17,853 nucleotides of DNA. Source: an uncultured Bacilli bacterium (GTDB lineage Bacteria; Bacillota_I; Bacilli_A; RFN20; CAG-631). Numbering within the stretch: the stretch's first letter is position 1; every line of letters starts with the position of its first letter. The translations under genes and the position numbers were made by a program. Of the stretch, positions 8,506 to 15,519 are shown one piece after another. The stretch lies in contig CAKPXW010000023.1 of NCBI GenBank assembly GCA_934202505.1, positions 1 through 17,853 of the forward strand, given 5' to 3'. Below the pieces are notes generated by a model, which ran no database searches, was not told the origin of the DNA, and saw only the letters and a list, made by a program, of their open reading frames with translations.

Positions 8506-8514
8506 ATTATATCA
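8506..8514 (-). promoter_or_regulatory. extended -10 promoter of the GDPD lipoprotein gene
   Basis: On the minus strand TGA then TATAAT forms an extended -10 element 22 bases before the start codon. No good -35 match is visible. It is arranged divergently with the tadA promoter about 20 nt away, so the two probably share DNA. Confidence 0.6.
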
Positions 8515-8529
8515 TTTAATAAGAATTAA

Positions 8530-8538
8530 TGTTATAAT
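8530..8538 (+). promoter_or_regulatory. extended -10 promoter of tadA
   Basis: TGT followed by TATAAT (8533-8538) is an extended -10 element 25 nt before the tadA ATG. The -35 region is weak, as is common for extended -10 promoters. Confidence 0.6.
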
Positions 8539-8563
8539 TAATTTATAAAGTGAGAGTGATAAC

Positions 8564-9010
8564 ATGGAATCAGACATTTTTTTTCTTAATGAAGCTTTGT
8601 TAGAAGCAAAAAAAGCTTTAGAAATAGATGAAGTTCCTGTAGGAGCTATAATAGTAAAAGATGGAAAAATTATTGCTAGAGGCTACAATTTAAAAGAGAA
8701 GAAAAATGATGTTACTGCTCATGCTGAAATTGAAGCAATAAAGAATGCTAGTAAAAAAATGAATACATGGAGATTAGATGAAACTACTTTATATGTGACT
8801 TTAGAACCATGTCCAATGTGTGCTGCTGCAATTATGCAATCAAGGATAAAAAGAGTAGTATATGGGGCATTAGATAAAAAATCTGGTGCTCTTGTTTCTG
8901 CTTTTTCTCTTTATGAAACAAAAGGCTTTAATCATTATCCTATTATTCATTTTGAAGAAAATAAAAACTGTGGAGAAATAATTTCTAATTATTTTAAAAA
9001 TAAAAGATAA
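8564..9010 (+). CDS. tadA: tRNA-specific adenosine deaminase
   Basis: Converts adenosine 34 of tRNA-Arg(ACG) to inosine, allowing one tRNA to read CGU, CGC and CGA. At 148 aa it has the family's usual length. The zinc deaminase signature is complete: HAE at 53-55 (His ligand and catalytic Glu) and PCPMC at 82-86 (two Cys ligands). The N-terminal EVPVGAIIV strand and the C-terminal region fit TadA rather than cytidine or guanine deaminases. The Shine-Dalgarno is weak (GTGAGAG). It is the first gene of the tadA-dnaX-ybaB-recR cluster, whose order matches B. subtilis and supports the call. Confidence 0.93.
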   Translation: MESDIFFLNEALLEAKKALEIDEVPVGAIIVKDGKIIARGYNLKEKKNDVTAHAEIEAIKNASKKMNTWRLDETTLYVTLEPCPMCAAAIMQSRIKRVVYGALDKKSGALVSAFSLYETKGFNHYPIIHFEENKNCGEIISNYFKNKR

Positions 9011-9014
9011 GTTG

Positions 9015-9020
9015 TATAAT
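9015..9020 (+). promoter_or_regulatory. possible internal -10 box before dnaX
   Basis: TATAAT in the 35-nt gap between tadA and dnaX, without a good -35 box. The start would fall just before the AAGGAG ribosome binding site. It may be chance in AT-rich DNA, or a dnaX promoter at the site where B. subtilis carries the SRP RNA gene. Confidence 0.35.
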
Positions 9021-9045
9021 AATACTAATGTAAGGAGATGATTTT

Positions 9046-10809
9046 ATGGCATATAAAGCATTATATAGAAAATATCGTCCTGAAACATTTGAAACAATGG
9101 TTGGACAAAAACACATTATAACAACTCTTGAAAATGCGATAAAAACTAATAAAATCGCTCATGCTTATATTTTTAGTGGGCCAAGAGGTACTGGAAAAAC
9201 TACTACAGCAAAAATTTTAGCTAAAGCTTTAAATTGCACTTCAACAGGAAAAAAGCCATGTAATGAATGTGAAAATTGCAAAGCTATAAATGAAGGATCA
9301 CATCCTGATATTATTGAAATAGATGCTGCTTCTAATAATGGTGTTGATGAAGTAAGAGATTTAATAGAAAAGGTTAAATATGCTCCAATACAAGGAAAAT
9401 ATAAAGTATATATTATAGATGAAGTTCATATGATGACTGCAGGAGCATTTAATGCTCTATTAAAAACTCTTGAAGAACCACCAGCACATGTAGTATTTAT
9501 CCTTGCTACTACTGATGTACATAAGGTTTTACCTACAGTATTATCACGTTGTCAAAGATTTGATTTTTCTAAGATAAGTTATGAAGATATTAAAAATAAA
9601 ATTGAAGAAATATTAAAACTTGAAAATATTTCTTTTGAAGATAAAGTTCCATCTCTTGTAGCAGAACTTGCAGATGGTGGAATGAGAGATGCCCTTTCTA
9701 TATTAGATCAAGTAGTCTCTTATGCTGGTAATAATATTACTTTACAACATATTTATGATGTCTATGGCATTATGAGTAGCCAAGATATGGTAAATTTTTT
9801 AAAAATGCTTGGTGATGGGAAAACTAAACAAGCACTAGAAATGATAGAAGGATTTATAGGAAAAGGAATTGATATTAAAAGATTAACATACGATTTAATG
9901 ATATGTTTAAAAGATTCTATTGTGTATAAATCAACAGGTGATGATAGTGTCCTTGAAAGATTAAATGAGAATCAAGCAAAAGAAATTATTGAAATTTATT
10001 CAACAAATAATATTTTAAAAATAGTAGAAATATTAAATGTTGCAATGTCTAATTATCGTCAGTCGACTAATTATAGATTGTTTTTTGAAATAGCCGCTTT
10101 AAAAATACTTGATTTAAATAAAAAAATTGTAGATAAAGTGGATAAAAAAGAAATAATGGAAGAACAAAAAATTAATAAACTAGAAATAAAAAATCAAGAA
10201 CAAGAAAATATTTCTAAAAAAGATGAACCTATTAAAAAAACTCCTGAAAAAGATATTTCTTTAAAGGCAAATCAAGCAGAGCAAACATATAATCGACCAA
10301 CAGATAGCGAAACTATTTCTTATTCGCTAGAGGAATATGTTAATATCTTATGTCAAGGAGATAAAAAAATCAAAGAAGAAATTCTTCAAAAGTGGCCATT
10401 AATTAGAAATTATATAGAAAAGAAAGAAACTAGTTATATAGCTCAATTACTAGCTGATTCAACTATAGGGGCTGCTAGTAAAGAATATATTTTAATTGTT
10501 TATGATTTTAAGCTGTTAGCAGCTAGAGCAAAACAAATTAATAATATTCGTTTGATTAGTAAATTTTTAAAAGATGTATTTAATTATGATTGGGAGGTGT
10601 TTGTCTTAGAAAGAGCAACATTTATTGATGCCACAAAAATGTTTTTTGATTTAAGACAAGCTCATAAACTTCCTCAAATAAAGCCAATTCCTCATCTTGA
10701 AAATAAAAAAGAAGAGGAAAATGTTGTAATAAGTGAGGAAGAAGAAATAAAAGATGCCACAGTGGAACTTGGAAAAGATTTATTTGGTGATTCATTAAAA
10801 ATAGAATAG
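9046..10809 (+). CDS. dnaX: DNA polymerase III subunit tau (clamp loader)
   Basis: ATPase subunit of the replicative clamp loader; it loads the beta clamp and, through its C-terminus, ties the polymerase to the helicase. 587 aa. Seen: Walker A GPRGTGKT at 45-52, zinc cysteines C64, C72, C75 and C78, Walker B IIDEVH near 123-128, and the SRC sensor motif at 167-169. Domain III ends near residue 355. A lysine/glutamate-rich linker (about 360-425) follows, then the tau-specific C-terminal domain. A good AAGGAG site precedes the ATG. Two runs of seven A (10120-10126 and 10234-10240) lie in the linker; a -1 shift at either would reach a stop within four codons and give a gamma-like product. That is only a possibility. 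Confidence 0.95.
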   Translation: MAYKALYRKYRPETFETMVGQKHIITTLENAIKTNKIAHAYIFSGPRGTGKTTTAKILAKALNCTSTGKKPCNECENCKAINEGSHPDIIEIDAASNNGVDEVRDLIEKVKYAPIQGKYKVYIIDEVHMMTAGAFNALLKTLEEPPAHVVFILATTDVHKVLPTVLSRCQRFDFSKISYEDIKNKIEEILKLENISFEDKVPSLVAELADGGMRDALSILDQVVSYAGNNITLQHIYDVYGIMSSQDMVNFLKMLGDGKTKQALEMIEGFIGKGIDIKRLTYDLMICLKDSIVYKSTGDDSVLERLNENQAKEIIEIYSTNNILKIVEILNVAMSNYRQSTNYRLFFEIAALKILDLNKKIVDKVDKKEIMEEQKINKLEIKNQEQENISKKDEPIKKTPEKDISLKANQAEQTYNRPTDSETISYSLEEYVNILCQGDKKIKEEILQKWPLIRNYIEKKETSYIAQLLADSTIGAASKEYILIVYDFKLLAARAKQINNIRLISKFLKDVFNYDWEVFVLERATFIDATKMFFDLRQAHKLPQIKPIPHLENKKEEENVVISEEEEIKDATVELGKDLFGDSLKIE

Positions 10810-10822
10810 GAGGATTTTTTAT

Positions 10823-11122
10823 ATGAATATGAATGCGTTAATGCAACAAGCACAAAAAATGCAAAGAGAAATGGAAAAAGCTCAAAAAGAATTGGAAGCA
10901 AAAACATTTGAAGTTGTTTCTGCCGGTGGAGGAATCAAAGTTACAATTTCTGGAGCAAAAAAAGTATTAAGTATTGATATTGATTCAGAGATAATTGATC
11001 CTGAAGATAAAGAAATGTTACAAGATATGTTAGTAGTTGCTGTAAATGAAGCAATAAATAAAGTTCTTAATGAAGAACAAGCAATCCTTGCAAAGCAACA
11101 AGCAGGTCTTCGTTTATTCTAA
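10823..11122 (+). CDS. ybaB: YbaB/EbfC-family nucleoid-associated protein
   Basis: Small dimeric DNA-binding protein of 99 aa. The Gln/Lys/Glu-rich N-terminal helix (MQQAQKMQREMEKAQKELE), the VSAGGG turn and the DPEDKEMLQDML segment are typical of the family. Members bind DNA and affect nucleoid structure or expression; the precise role is unsettled. It sits 13 nt after dnaX and 2 nt before recR, the classical order, and the link to RecR-dependent repair is by conserved neighbourhood. AGGAGG lies 9 nt before the first ATG; a second ATG at codon 3 is possible. Confidence 0.93.
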   Translation: MNMNALMQQAQKMQREMEKAQKELEAKTFEVVSAGGGIKVTISGAKKVLSIDIDSEIIDPEDKEMLQDMLVVAVNEAINKVLNEEQAILAKQQAGLRLF

Positions 11123-11124
11123 AT

Positions 11125-11727
11125 ATGGAATATCCAGTTTTATTTGTCGAACTAATAAATTCATTTAAAAAACTTCCCGGCATTGGAAGTAAAAGTGCTG
11201 AAAGAATGGCTTATGAAGTTTTAAAGATGAAACAAGAAGATGTTGAGAAATTTGCAGCATCTCTTTTAAATGTCACAAAAATAAATAGATGTCCAGTTTG
11301 TGGAAATTTAACCGATGAAGGACTATGTGATATTTGTGCCGATAACACAAGAGATACTAGTGTTATTTGCGTAGTACATTCTACAAAAGACATTTTTGCT
11401 TTAGAAAAAATGAAAGAGTATAATGGCTTGTATCATGTTTTAAATGGCTATATTTCACCTCAAGATGCTTCTTCTATAGATAATTTAAACATTAATAAAC
11501 TTATAGAAAGAATTAATAGCCAAAAAGTTAAAGAAGTTATAATGGCAACAGATTTAACAGTTGAAGGTGAAATAACAGCAATGTATATTAGCAAATTGCT
11601 TGAAAAAAAATGCAATGATTTGAAAGTTACTCGTTTAGCTCACGGATTACCTACAGGAGCAACAATAGATTATAGTGATGAATTAACCTTATTTAAAGCA
11701 TTTAGCAATCGAAAAGAAATTAAATAA
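11125..11727 (+). CDS. recR: recombination mediator protein
   Basis: Works with RecO (and RecF) to load RecA onto SSB-coated single-stranded DNA during gap repair. 200 aa, the normal length. Seen: helix-hairpin-helix LPGIGSKSAERM at 17-28, a four-cysteine zinc finger (C56, C59, C68, C71), the Toprim domain starting VICVVH near 80-85, and the C-terminal LAHGLPTGATIDYSDELTL region. The ATG is 2 nt past the ybaB stop, and no Shine-Dalgarno is visible at normal distance, so translation is probably coupled to ybaB. The stop codon is immediately followed by the -35 box of the asnS leader. Confidence 0.95.
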   Translation: MEYPVLFVELINSFKKLPGIGSKSAERMAYEVLKMKQEDVEKFAASLLNVTKINRCPVCGNLTDEGLCDICADNTRDTSVICVVHSTKDIFALEKMKEYNGLYHVLNGYISPQDASSIDNLNINKLIERINSQKVKEVIMATDLTVEGEITAMYISKLLEKKCNDLKVTRLAHGLPTGATIDYSDELTLFKAFSNRKEIK

Positions 11728-11756
11728 TTGACAAAGAAAAAAGCATAATGTATCAT
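11728..11756 (+). promoter_or_regulatory. sigma-A type promoter of the asnS T-box leader
   Basis: A perfect -35 box TTGACA (11728-11733), a 17-nt spacer and TATCAT (11751-11756, five of six to consensus). The -35 abuts the recR stop codon. The predicted start is near 11763, at the 5' end of the structured leader. Confidence 0.88.
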
Positions 11757-11762
11757 AATTAT

Positions 11763-11985
11763 GTCCTAATGAATAGAAATATCGTTAGGTTTGCAATGAC
11801 TAAAGACTCTATTATATGAAAAAACATAGCGAGTTATTGACGGTGAAAGAATAACATTGAGTAGTATAAATAGGTAACACTTTATAGCAAAATATTTTTA
11901 AATAGAAATAAAGGGCATAGGAAACTATGAACTAGGATGGCACCGCGATGTAATCGTTCCTAGATTTAGGAATGATTTTTTATTT
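11763..11985 (+). promoter_or_regulatory. T-box riboswitch, asparagine type
   Basis: The leader RNA senses uncharged tRNA-Asn and lets transcription continue into asnS. Stem I closes with 11791-11794 pairing 11887-11890 and 11801-11805 pairing 11880-11884. The internal specifier loop (3' strand 11874-11879) holds AAC at 11876-11878, an Asn codon, followed by A; above it CTATT (11809-11813) pairs AATAG (11869-11873). A GGTG-containing loop caps a 6-bp stem (11833-11838 with 11850-11855). The T-box motif is ATGGCACCGCG (11937-11947); its TGGC would pair with a tRNA ending GCCA, and tRNA-Asn has discriminator G, so specifier, bulge and downstream gene agree. A further hairpin (CCTAA 11765-11769 with TTAGG 11785-11789) precedes stem I. 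Confidence 0.92.
11953..11985 (+). terminator. regulated T-box terminator
   Basis: A 10-bp stem (11953-11962 with 11967-11976, one G-U pair) with a GATT loop, followed by TTTTTT-A-TTTT. The left arm contains TTCCT, which can instead pair with AGGA of the T-box to form the antiterminator, the exclusive choice expected of this riboswitch. Confidence 0.9.
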
Positions 11986-12004
11986 TAATAGGAGGACTAA
12001 AAAT

Positions 12005-13405
12005 ATGTTTGAATTTGTTACAGCAAGAGAACTATATGAATTAATGCAAAATAGTTCACAAATTGAAAAGGACACATATGAATATGTAGAACTTGATGGT
12101 TGGGTAAGAACAAATAGAAATAATGGAAGTGTAGGTTTTATCGAATTAAATGATGGAACATATTTTAAAAATGTTCAACTTGTATATCTAAAAGATAGTC
12201 AAGATTATGATGTTTGTGCTTCTTTAAATACTGGCGATGCAATAAATGCTTTTGGCCAATTAAAGATAACAGATGGTCAAAAACAACCATTTGAAATAGA
12301 ATTGAAAAAATTGGTAATTGTGTCAAAATGTGATCCTTCATATCCATTACAAAAGAAAAGACACAGCTTTGAATTTTTAAGAGAAATAGCTCACTTAAGA
12401 CCAAAGACTAATACTTTCTCTGCAGTATTTAGAGTACGTTCAGTTTTAGCTATGGCAATCCATGAGTTTTTTCAAAATCAAGGTTTTGTTTATGTAAATG
12501 GGCCAATTATTACAGGTAATGATTGTGAAGGAGCAGGAGAAACATTTACTGTAACAACATTAAAAGATAATACAAAAGGTTATAAAGATGACTTTTTTGG
12601 AAAGCATACTAATTTGACTGTTTCAGCCCAATTACATGCAGAAGCATATGCTCAATGTTTTAGAGATGTTTATACTTTTGGACCTACTTTTAGAGCTGAA
12701 CAATCAAATACAGTTCGTCATGCAGCAGAATTTTGGATGATAGAACCAGAAATTGCTTTTGCAGATTTAGAAGATGATATGTCATTAATTGAAGATATGG
12801 TAAAATATTGTATTAGTACAGTTTTAGAAGAATGCCCAGCAGAAATGGAATTCTTTAATACAATGATTGATAAAACTTTATTAGAAAGATTAAATCATGT
12901 TTTAAACTCAAAATTTGAAGTAATGCCATATACTAAAGGTATTGAAATATTACTTCAAGCCGTAAAAGCTGGTCATAAATTTGAAAATAATAATATTTAT
13001 TGGGGAATGGACTTAAATTCTGAACATGAAAAATATTTATGTGAAGAAATCGTAAAAGGCCCTGTATTTATGATAGATTATCCAAAAGAAATAAAATCAT
13101 TTTATATGAAGCAAAATCCAGATGGAAAGACTGTTGCTGCTTGTGATTTATTAGTTCCTTATATTGGAGAATTAGTAGGTGGCTCACAAAGAGAAGAAAA
13201 TTATGATAAGTTAGTCGCTAGAATGGATGAACTTGGAATGTCTAAAGAAGGACTTCAATGGTATCTTGATTTAAGAAGATATGGAGGAGTATCATCTGCT
13301 GGTTTTGGACTTGGCTTTGAAAGAATGGTAATGTATGTAACAGGTATGCAAAATATTCGTGATGTTATTCCATTTCCAAGAACTGTACGTAATTGTAATT
13401 TTTAA
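12005..13405 (+). CDS. asnS: asparagine-tRNA ligase
   Basis: Class IIb aminoacyl-tRNA synthetase that joins asparagine to tRNA-Asn using ATP in the cytoplasm; 466 aa. Seen: an N-terminal OB-fold anticodon-binding domain (about 27-108) with the DGWVRTNRNNGSVGFIELND signature, class II motif 2 (FRAEQSNTVRHAAEFWMIEP, near 229-248) and motif 3 (GFGLGFERMVMYVTG, near 432-446). The segment GNDCEGAGETF is typical of AsnRS and separates it from AspRS. A longer frame opens at 11972, but that ATG lies inside the terminator hairpin; ATG 12005-12007 follows GGAGGA at 11991-11996. Controlled by the T-box upstream and closed by its own terminator, so a single-gene unit. Confidence 0.96.
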   Translation: MFEFVTARELYELMQNSSQIEKDTYEYVELDGWVRTNRNNGSVGFIELNDGTYFKNVQLVYLKDSQDYDVCASLNTGDAINAFGQLKITDGQKQPFEIELKKLVIVSKCDPSYPLQKKRHSFEFLREIAHLRPKTNTFSAVFRVRSVLAMAIHEFFQNQGFVYVNGPIITGNDCEGAGETFTVTTLKDNTKGYKDDFFGKHTNLTVSAQLHAEAYAQCFRDVYTFGPTFRAEQSNTVRHAAEFWMIEPEIAFADLEDDMSLIEDMVKYCISTVLEECPAEMEFFNTMIDKTLLERLNHVLNSKFEVMPYTKGIEILLQAVKAGHKFENNNIYWGMDLNSEHEKYLCEEIVKGPVFMIDYPKEIKSFYMKQNPDGKTVAACDLLVPYIGELVGGSQREENYDKLVARMDELGMSKEGLQWYLDLRRYGGVSSAGFGLGFERMVMYVTGMQNIRDVIPFPRTVRNCNF

Positions 13406-13427
13406 AGTTGGATATATCCAACTTTTT
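13404..13427 (+). terminator. Rho-independent terminator of asnS
   Basis: A 9-bp stem (13404-13412 with 13417-13425), TATA loop, then a T-rich tail. It begins within the asnS stop codon. Confidence 0.9.
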
Positions 13428-13468
13428 ATTTAACACTAATTTAATGAGTAAAAAATATTCGAGTAAAC

Positions 13469-13497
13469 TTTAAATTTTTTACAAATTTATTTATAAT
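13469..13497 (+). promoter_or_regulatory. probable promoter of the phosphatase-mscL operon
   Basis: TATAAT at 13492-13497 with TTTAAA (13469-13474, four of six to -35 consensus) at 17-nt spacing, between the asnS terminator and the AAGGAGG site of the next gene. The local DNA is very AT-rich, so chance matches are likely. Confidence 0.45.
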
Positions 13498-13519
13498 TTA
13501 AAAAGAAGGAGGTATTATA

Positions 13520-14908
13520 ATGAAAAATATAAGAATAGTTCATAGCAATGATGTGCATTCTTGTTTTGATAAGTTTATAAAAATGGCTTATTATATAGAA
13601 CAATTAAAAAATGATAATACCTTACTTTTAGATGGTGGAGATTATAACGATTTTTCATCTCCATATACTTTTGGTTCTAATGGTTATTTAGGATTAAAGT
13701 TATTAAATGATTTAGGATATAATGCACTTACTATTGGGAACAATGAAGGCTTTAATGATGTAACATTATTAGAAAAAATGGCATCATATAACTTTGTAAA
13801 TATATTGTCATGTAATCTAAAACAGACAAATGGTGAAAATATAAAAAATATTAAGTCAAGTATTATAAAAGAAATAAATGGAATAAAATTTCTTATAATA
13901 GGAGCATCTCCATATGGTGAATCATACAATATGTATTACAATCTTCATGGACTTACTTCTTATAATCCTACTCAATTTATAAGAAATGAAATAAGTACAA
14001 ATAAAGGTAAATATGATTTTATAATTTTACTTTCTCATCTTGGCTTGAAATCAGATATTTTAATGAGCCAAAGTATAAAAGAAATAGATATTATCATTGG
14101 TGGTCATTCGCATCATGCTATGGATGTAAAAAAAGTTAATAATACAATAATACATCAATCAGGAGTTAGAGGATCTCATATTGGCTATTTAGATCTTAAA
14201 ATAGAAAATGGAAAAATCATTGATTTTTCAGGAAAAAACATTGAAATTACAGATAGTAACAAGGACAATTTGCAATTAAAAGAAGAATATGAAAAATTAA
14301 AACAAAAATCCATTGAAAAATTAAAAGAGCCACTTTTTAAAGTGCCTTGTGATTTAATGTCTACAATATCTACAGAAAGTAATTTGACTAATGTAGTTGC
14401 TGACTATATGTATGATAATTATTCATCTGATATGGCACTTATTAATTCAGGATTAACCGAAAGAAATTTAGAAAAAGGATATGTTAGCGACTATGACTTA
14501 TTAGAAGTATGTAATAGTCCTTTGCAGGTAGAAACAATATCTATAAAAGCAAAATTTGTATTAGAGTCTTTAAAAGAGTCGTGTAGTGTTGAAAAATGTA
14601 ATGATACGCATAGAAGACCTGGGTATCGAGGAAAATATTTAGGCAAACTCCAAGTTTCTTATAATTGTCAAATAATTGTTGAAAATAATATAATTAATTT
14701 ATTTATAAATGGAAAACAAGTTGCTGAAAATGATACTTTGATTATTGTAACTACTGATTATTTCCAAAGAGGTATGGGATATTCTTTACTTGGAAATAAC
14801 AAATTAATAAAAATGTATAAAGAAAGTACTTTTAATGTAATAAAACTTGCTTTGCAAAGCAAAGAAGCATACAATCATTTGGAAAAAGAAAGATGGTGTT
14901 TTAAATGA
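13520..14908 (+). CDS. YunD-like metallophosphatase / 5'-nucleotidase family protein
   Basis: Two-domain protein of 462 aa from the UshA/YunD superfamily, which hydrolyses phosphate esters of nucleotides or related compounds with a two-metal centre. Metallophosphatase motifs: SND-x-H at 9-13, DGGD at 38-41, GNNE at 73-76, LSHLG at 171-175 and GGHSHH at 194-199. The 5'-nucleotidase C-terminal domain (about 275-430) shows STESNLTNVVADYM and the NSG loop at 309-311. There is no signal peptide, so it should be cytoplasmic like YunD and unlike exported UshA. The GNHE motif has Asn for the catalytic His; as I recall, YunD proteins also carry GNNE. An AAGGAGG site precedes the ATG. Its TGA stop overlaps the next ATG by 4 nt (ATGA). 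The substrate is not predictable from sequence alone. Confidence 0.85.
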   Translation: MKNIRIVHSNDVHSCFDKFIKMAYYIEQLKNDNTLLLDGGDYNDFSSPYTFGSNGYLGLKLLNDLGYNALTIGNNEGFNDVTLLEKMASYNFVNILSCNLKQTNGENIKNIKSSIIKEINGIKFLIIGASPYGESYNMYYNLHGLTSYNPTQFIRNEISTNKGKYDFIILLSHLGLKSDILMSQSIKEIDIIIGGHSHHAMDVKKVNNTIIHQSGVRGSHIGYLDLKIENGKIIDFSGKNIEITDSNKDNLQLKEEYEKLKQKSIEKLKEPLFKVPCDLMSTISTESNLTNVVADYMYDNYSSDMALINSGLTERNLEKGYVSDYDLLEVCNSPLQVETISIKAKFVLESLKESCSVEKCNDTHRRPGYRGKYLGKLQVSYNCQIIVENNIINLFINGKQVAENDTLIIVTTDYFQRGMGYSLLGNNKLIKMYKESTFNVIKLALQSKEAYNHLEKERWCFK

Positions 14909-15519
14909 TAGATTCAATAATATTTGATATGGATGGAACTTTAATAGATAATGTCAAAGTAATGACTAAAGCTTGGAATGAAATTGCCAAAGAGCACAAT
15001 ATGGATTTACAATTAGTAGAGAAAGATGTTCGTTCAGTTATGGGAATGACAGCTACTGCAATTGCCGATAAATTTATGCCAAACAATCCTAAAAGATATG
15101 AAATAGTTTCTTGTTTTTGTAATGAGGAATGTAGATATATTAGTAAAGAAATTGGGCAAACATATGTGCCAAACAAGGAATTTTTAGAAAAGCTTTCCCA
15201 AAAATATGATTTATATATTGTAAGTAATTGCATGGAAGGTTATATTGAAACTTTTTTGAAAGCATACAACTTTGAAAAATATTTCAAAGGATTCTTAAAT
15301 GGTTCAAATGGTAATAATAAAGCTGAAAATATAAAATTGTTGGTAAAAATGTATAATTTAAAAGATCCAGTATATGTTGGAGATACAATTATTGATTATG
15401 AATCATGCAAAATTGCAAATGTAAAATATATATTTGCCTCTTATGGTTTTGGACATGTTGAAAACACTCCTAAAATAACTAAATTAGAGGAATTATTAAA
15501 TTTGGAGGATATTATATGA
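14905..15519 (+). CDS. HAD-superfamily phosphatase (phosphoglycolate phosphatase-like)
   Basis: Cytoplasmic HAD hydrolase of 204 aa. Motif I DMDGT (8-12; D8 nucleophile, D10 acid/base), motif II SN (107-108), motif III Lys K139, and motif IV GDTIID (159-164). A helical cap of about 75 residues between motifs I and II fits the C1-cap Gph/beta-phosphoglucomutase branch. Substrates in this branch are small phosphorylated metabolites and cannot be assigned here. It starts in the stop of the metallophosphatase and its TGA overlaps the mscL ATG, so all three genes are translationally coupled. Pairing of two phosphatases suggests shared metabolite or nucleotide turnover, an inference only. Confidence 0.88.
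   Translation: MIDSIIFDMDGTLIDNVKVMTKAWNEIAKEHNMDLQLVEKDVRSVMGMTATAIADKFMPNNPKRYEIVSCFCNEECRYISKEIGQTYVPNKEFLEKLSQKYDLYIVSNCMEGYIETFLKAYNFEKYFKGFLNGSNGNNKAENIKLLVKMYNLKDPVYVGDTIIDYESCKIANVKYIFASYGFGHVENTPKITKLEELLNLEDII

Noticed and set aside
11728..11900. tRNA gene in the recR-asnS gap
   Set aside because: The hairpins are stem I of the T-box leader; no T-arm consensus or cloverleaf is present.
11972..12004. An upstream ATG extending asnS by 11 residues
   Set aside because: It lies inside the T-box terminator hairpin and its T-run, has no ribosome binding site, and the next ATG at 12005 has GGAGGA at good spacing.
14901..15233. Minus-strand open frame of 110 codons opposite the HAD gene
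   Set aside because: It is antisense to conserved HAD motifs with no supporting signals.
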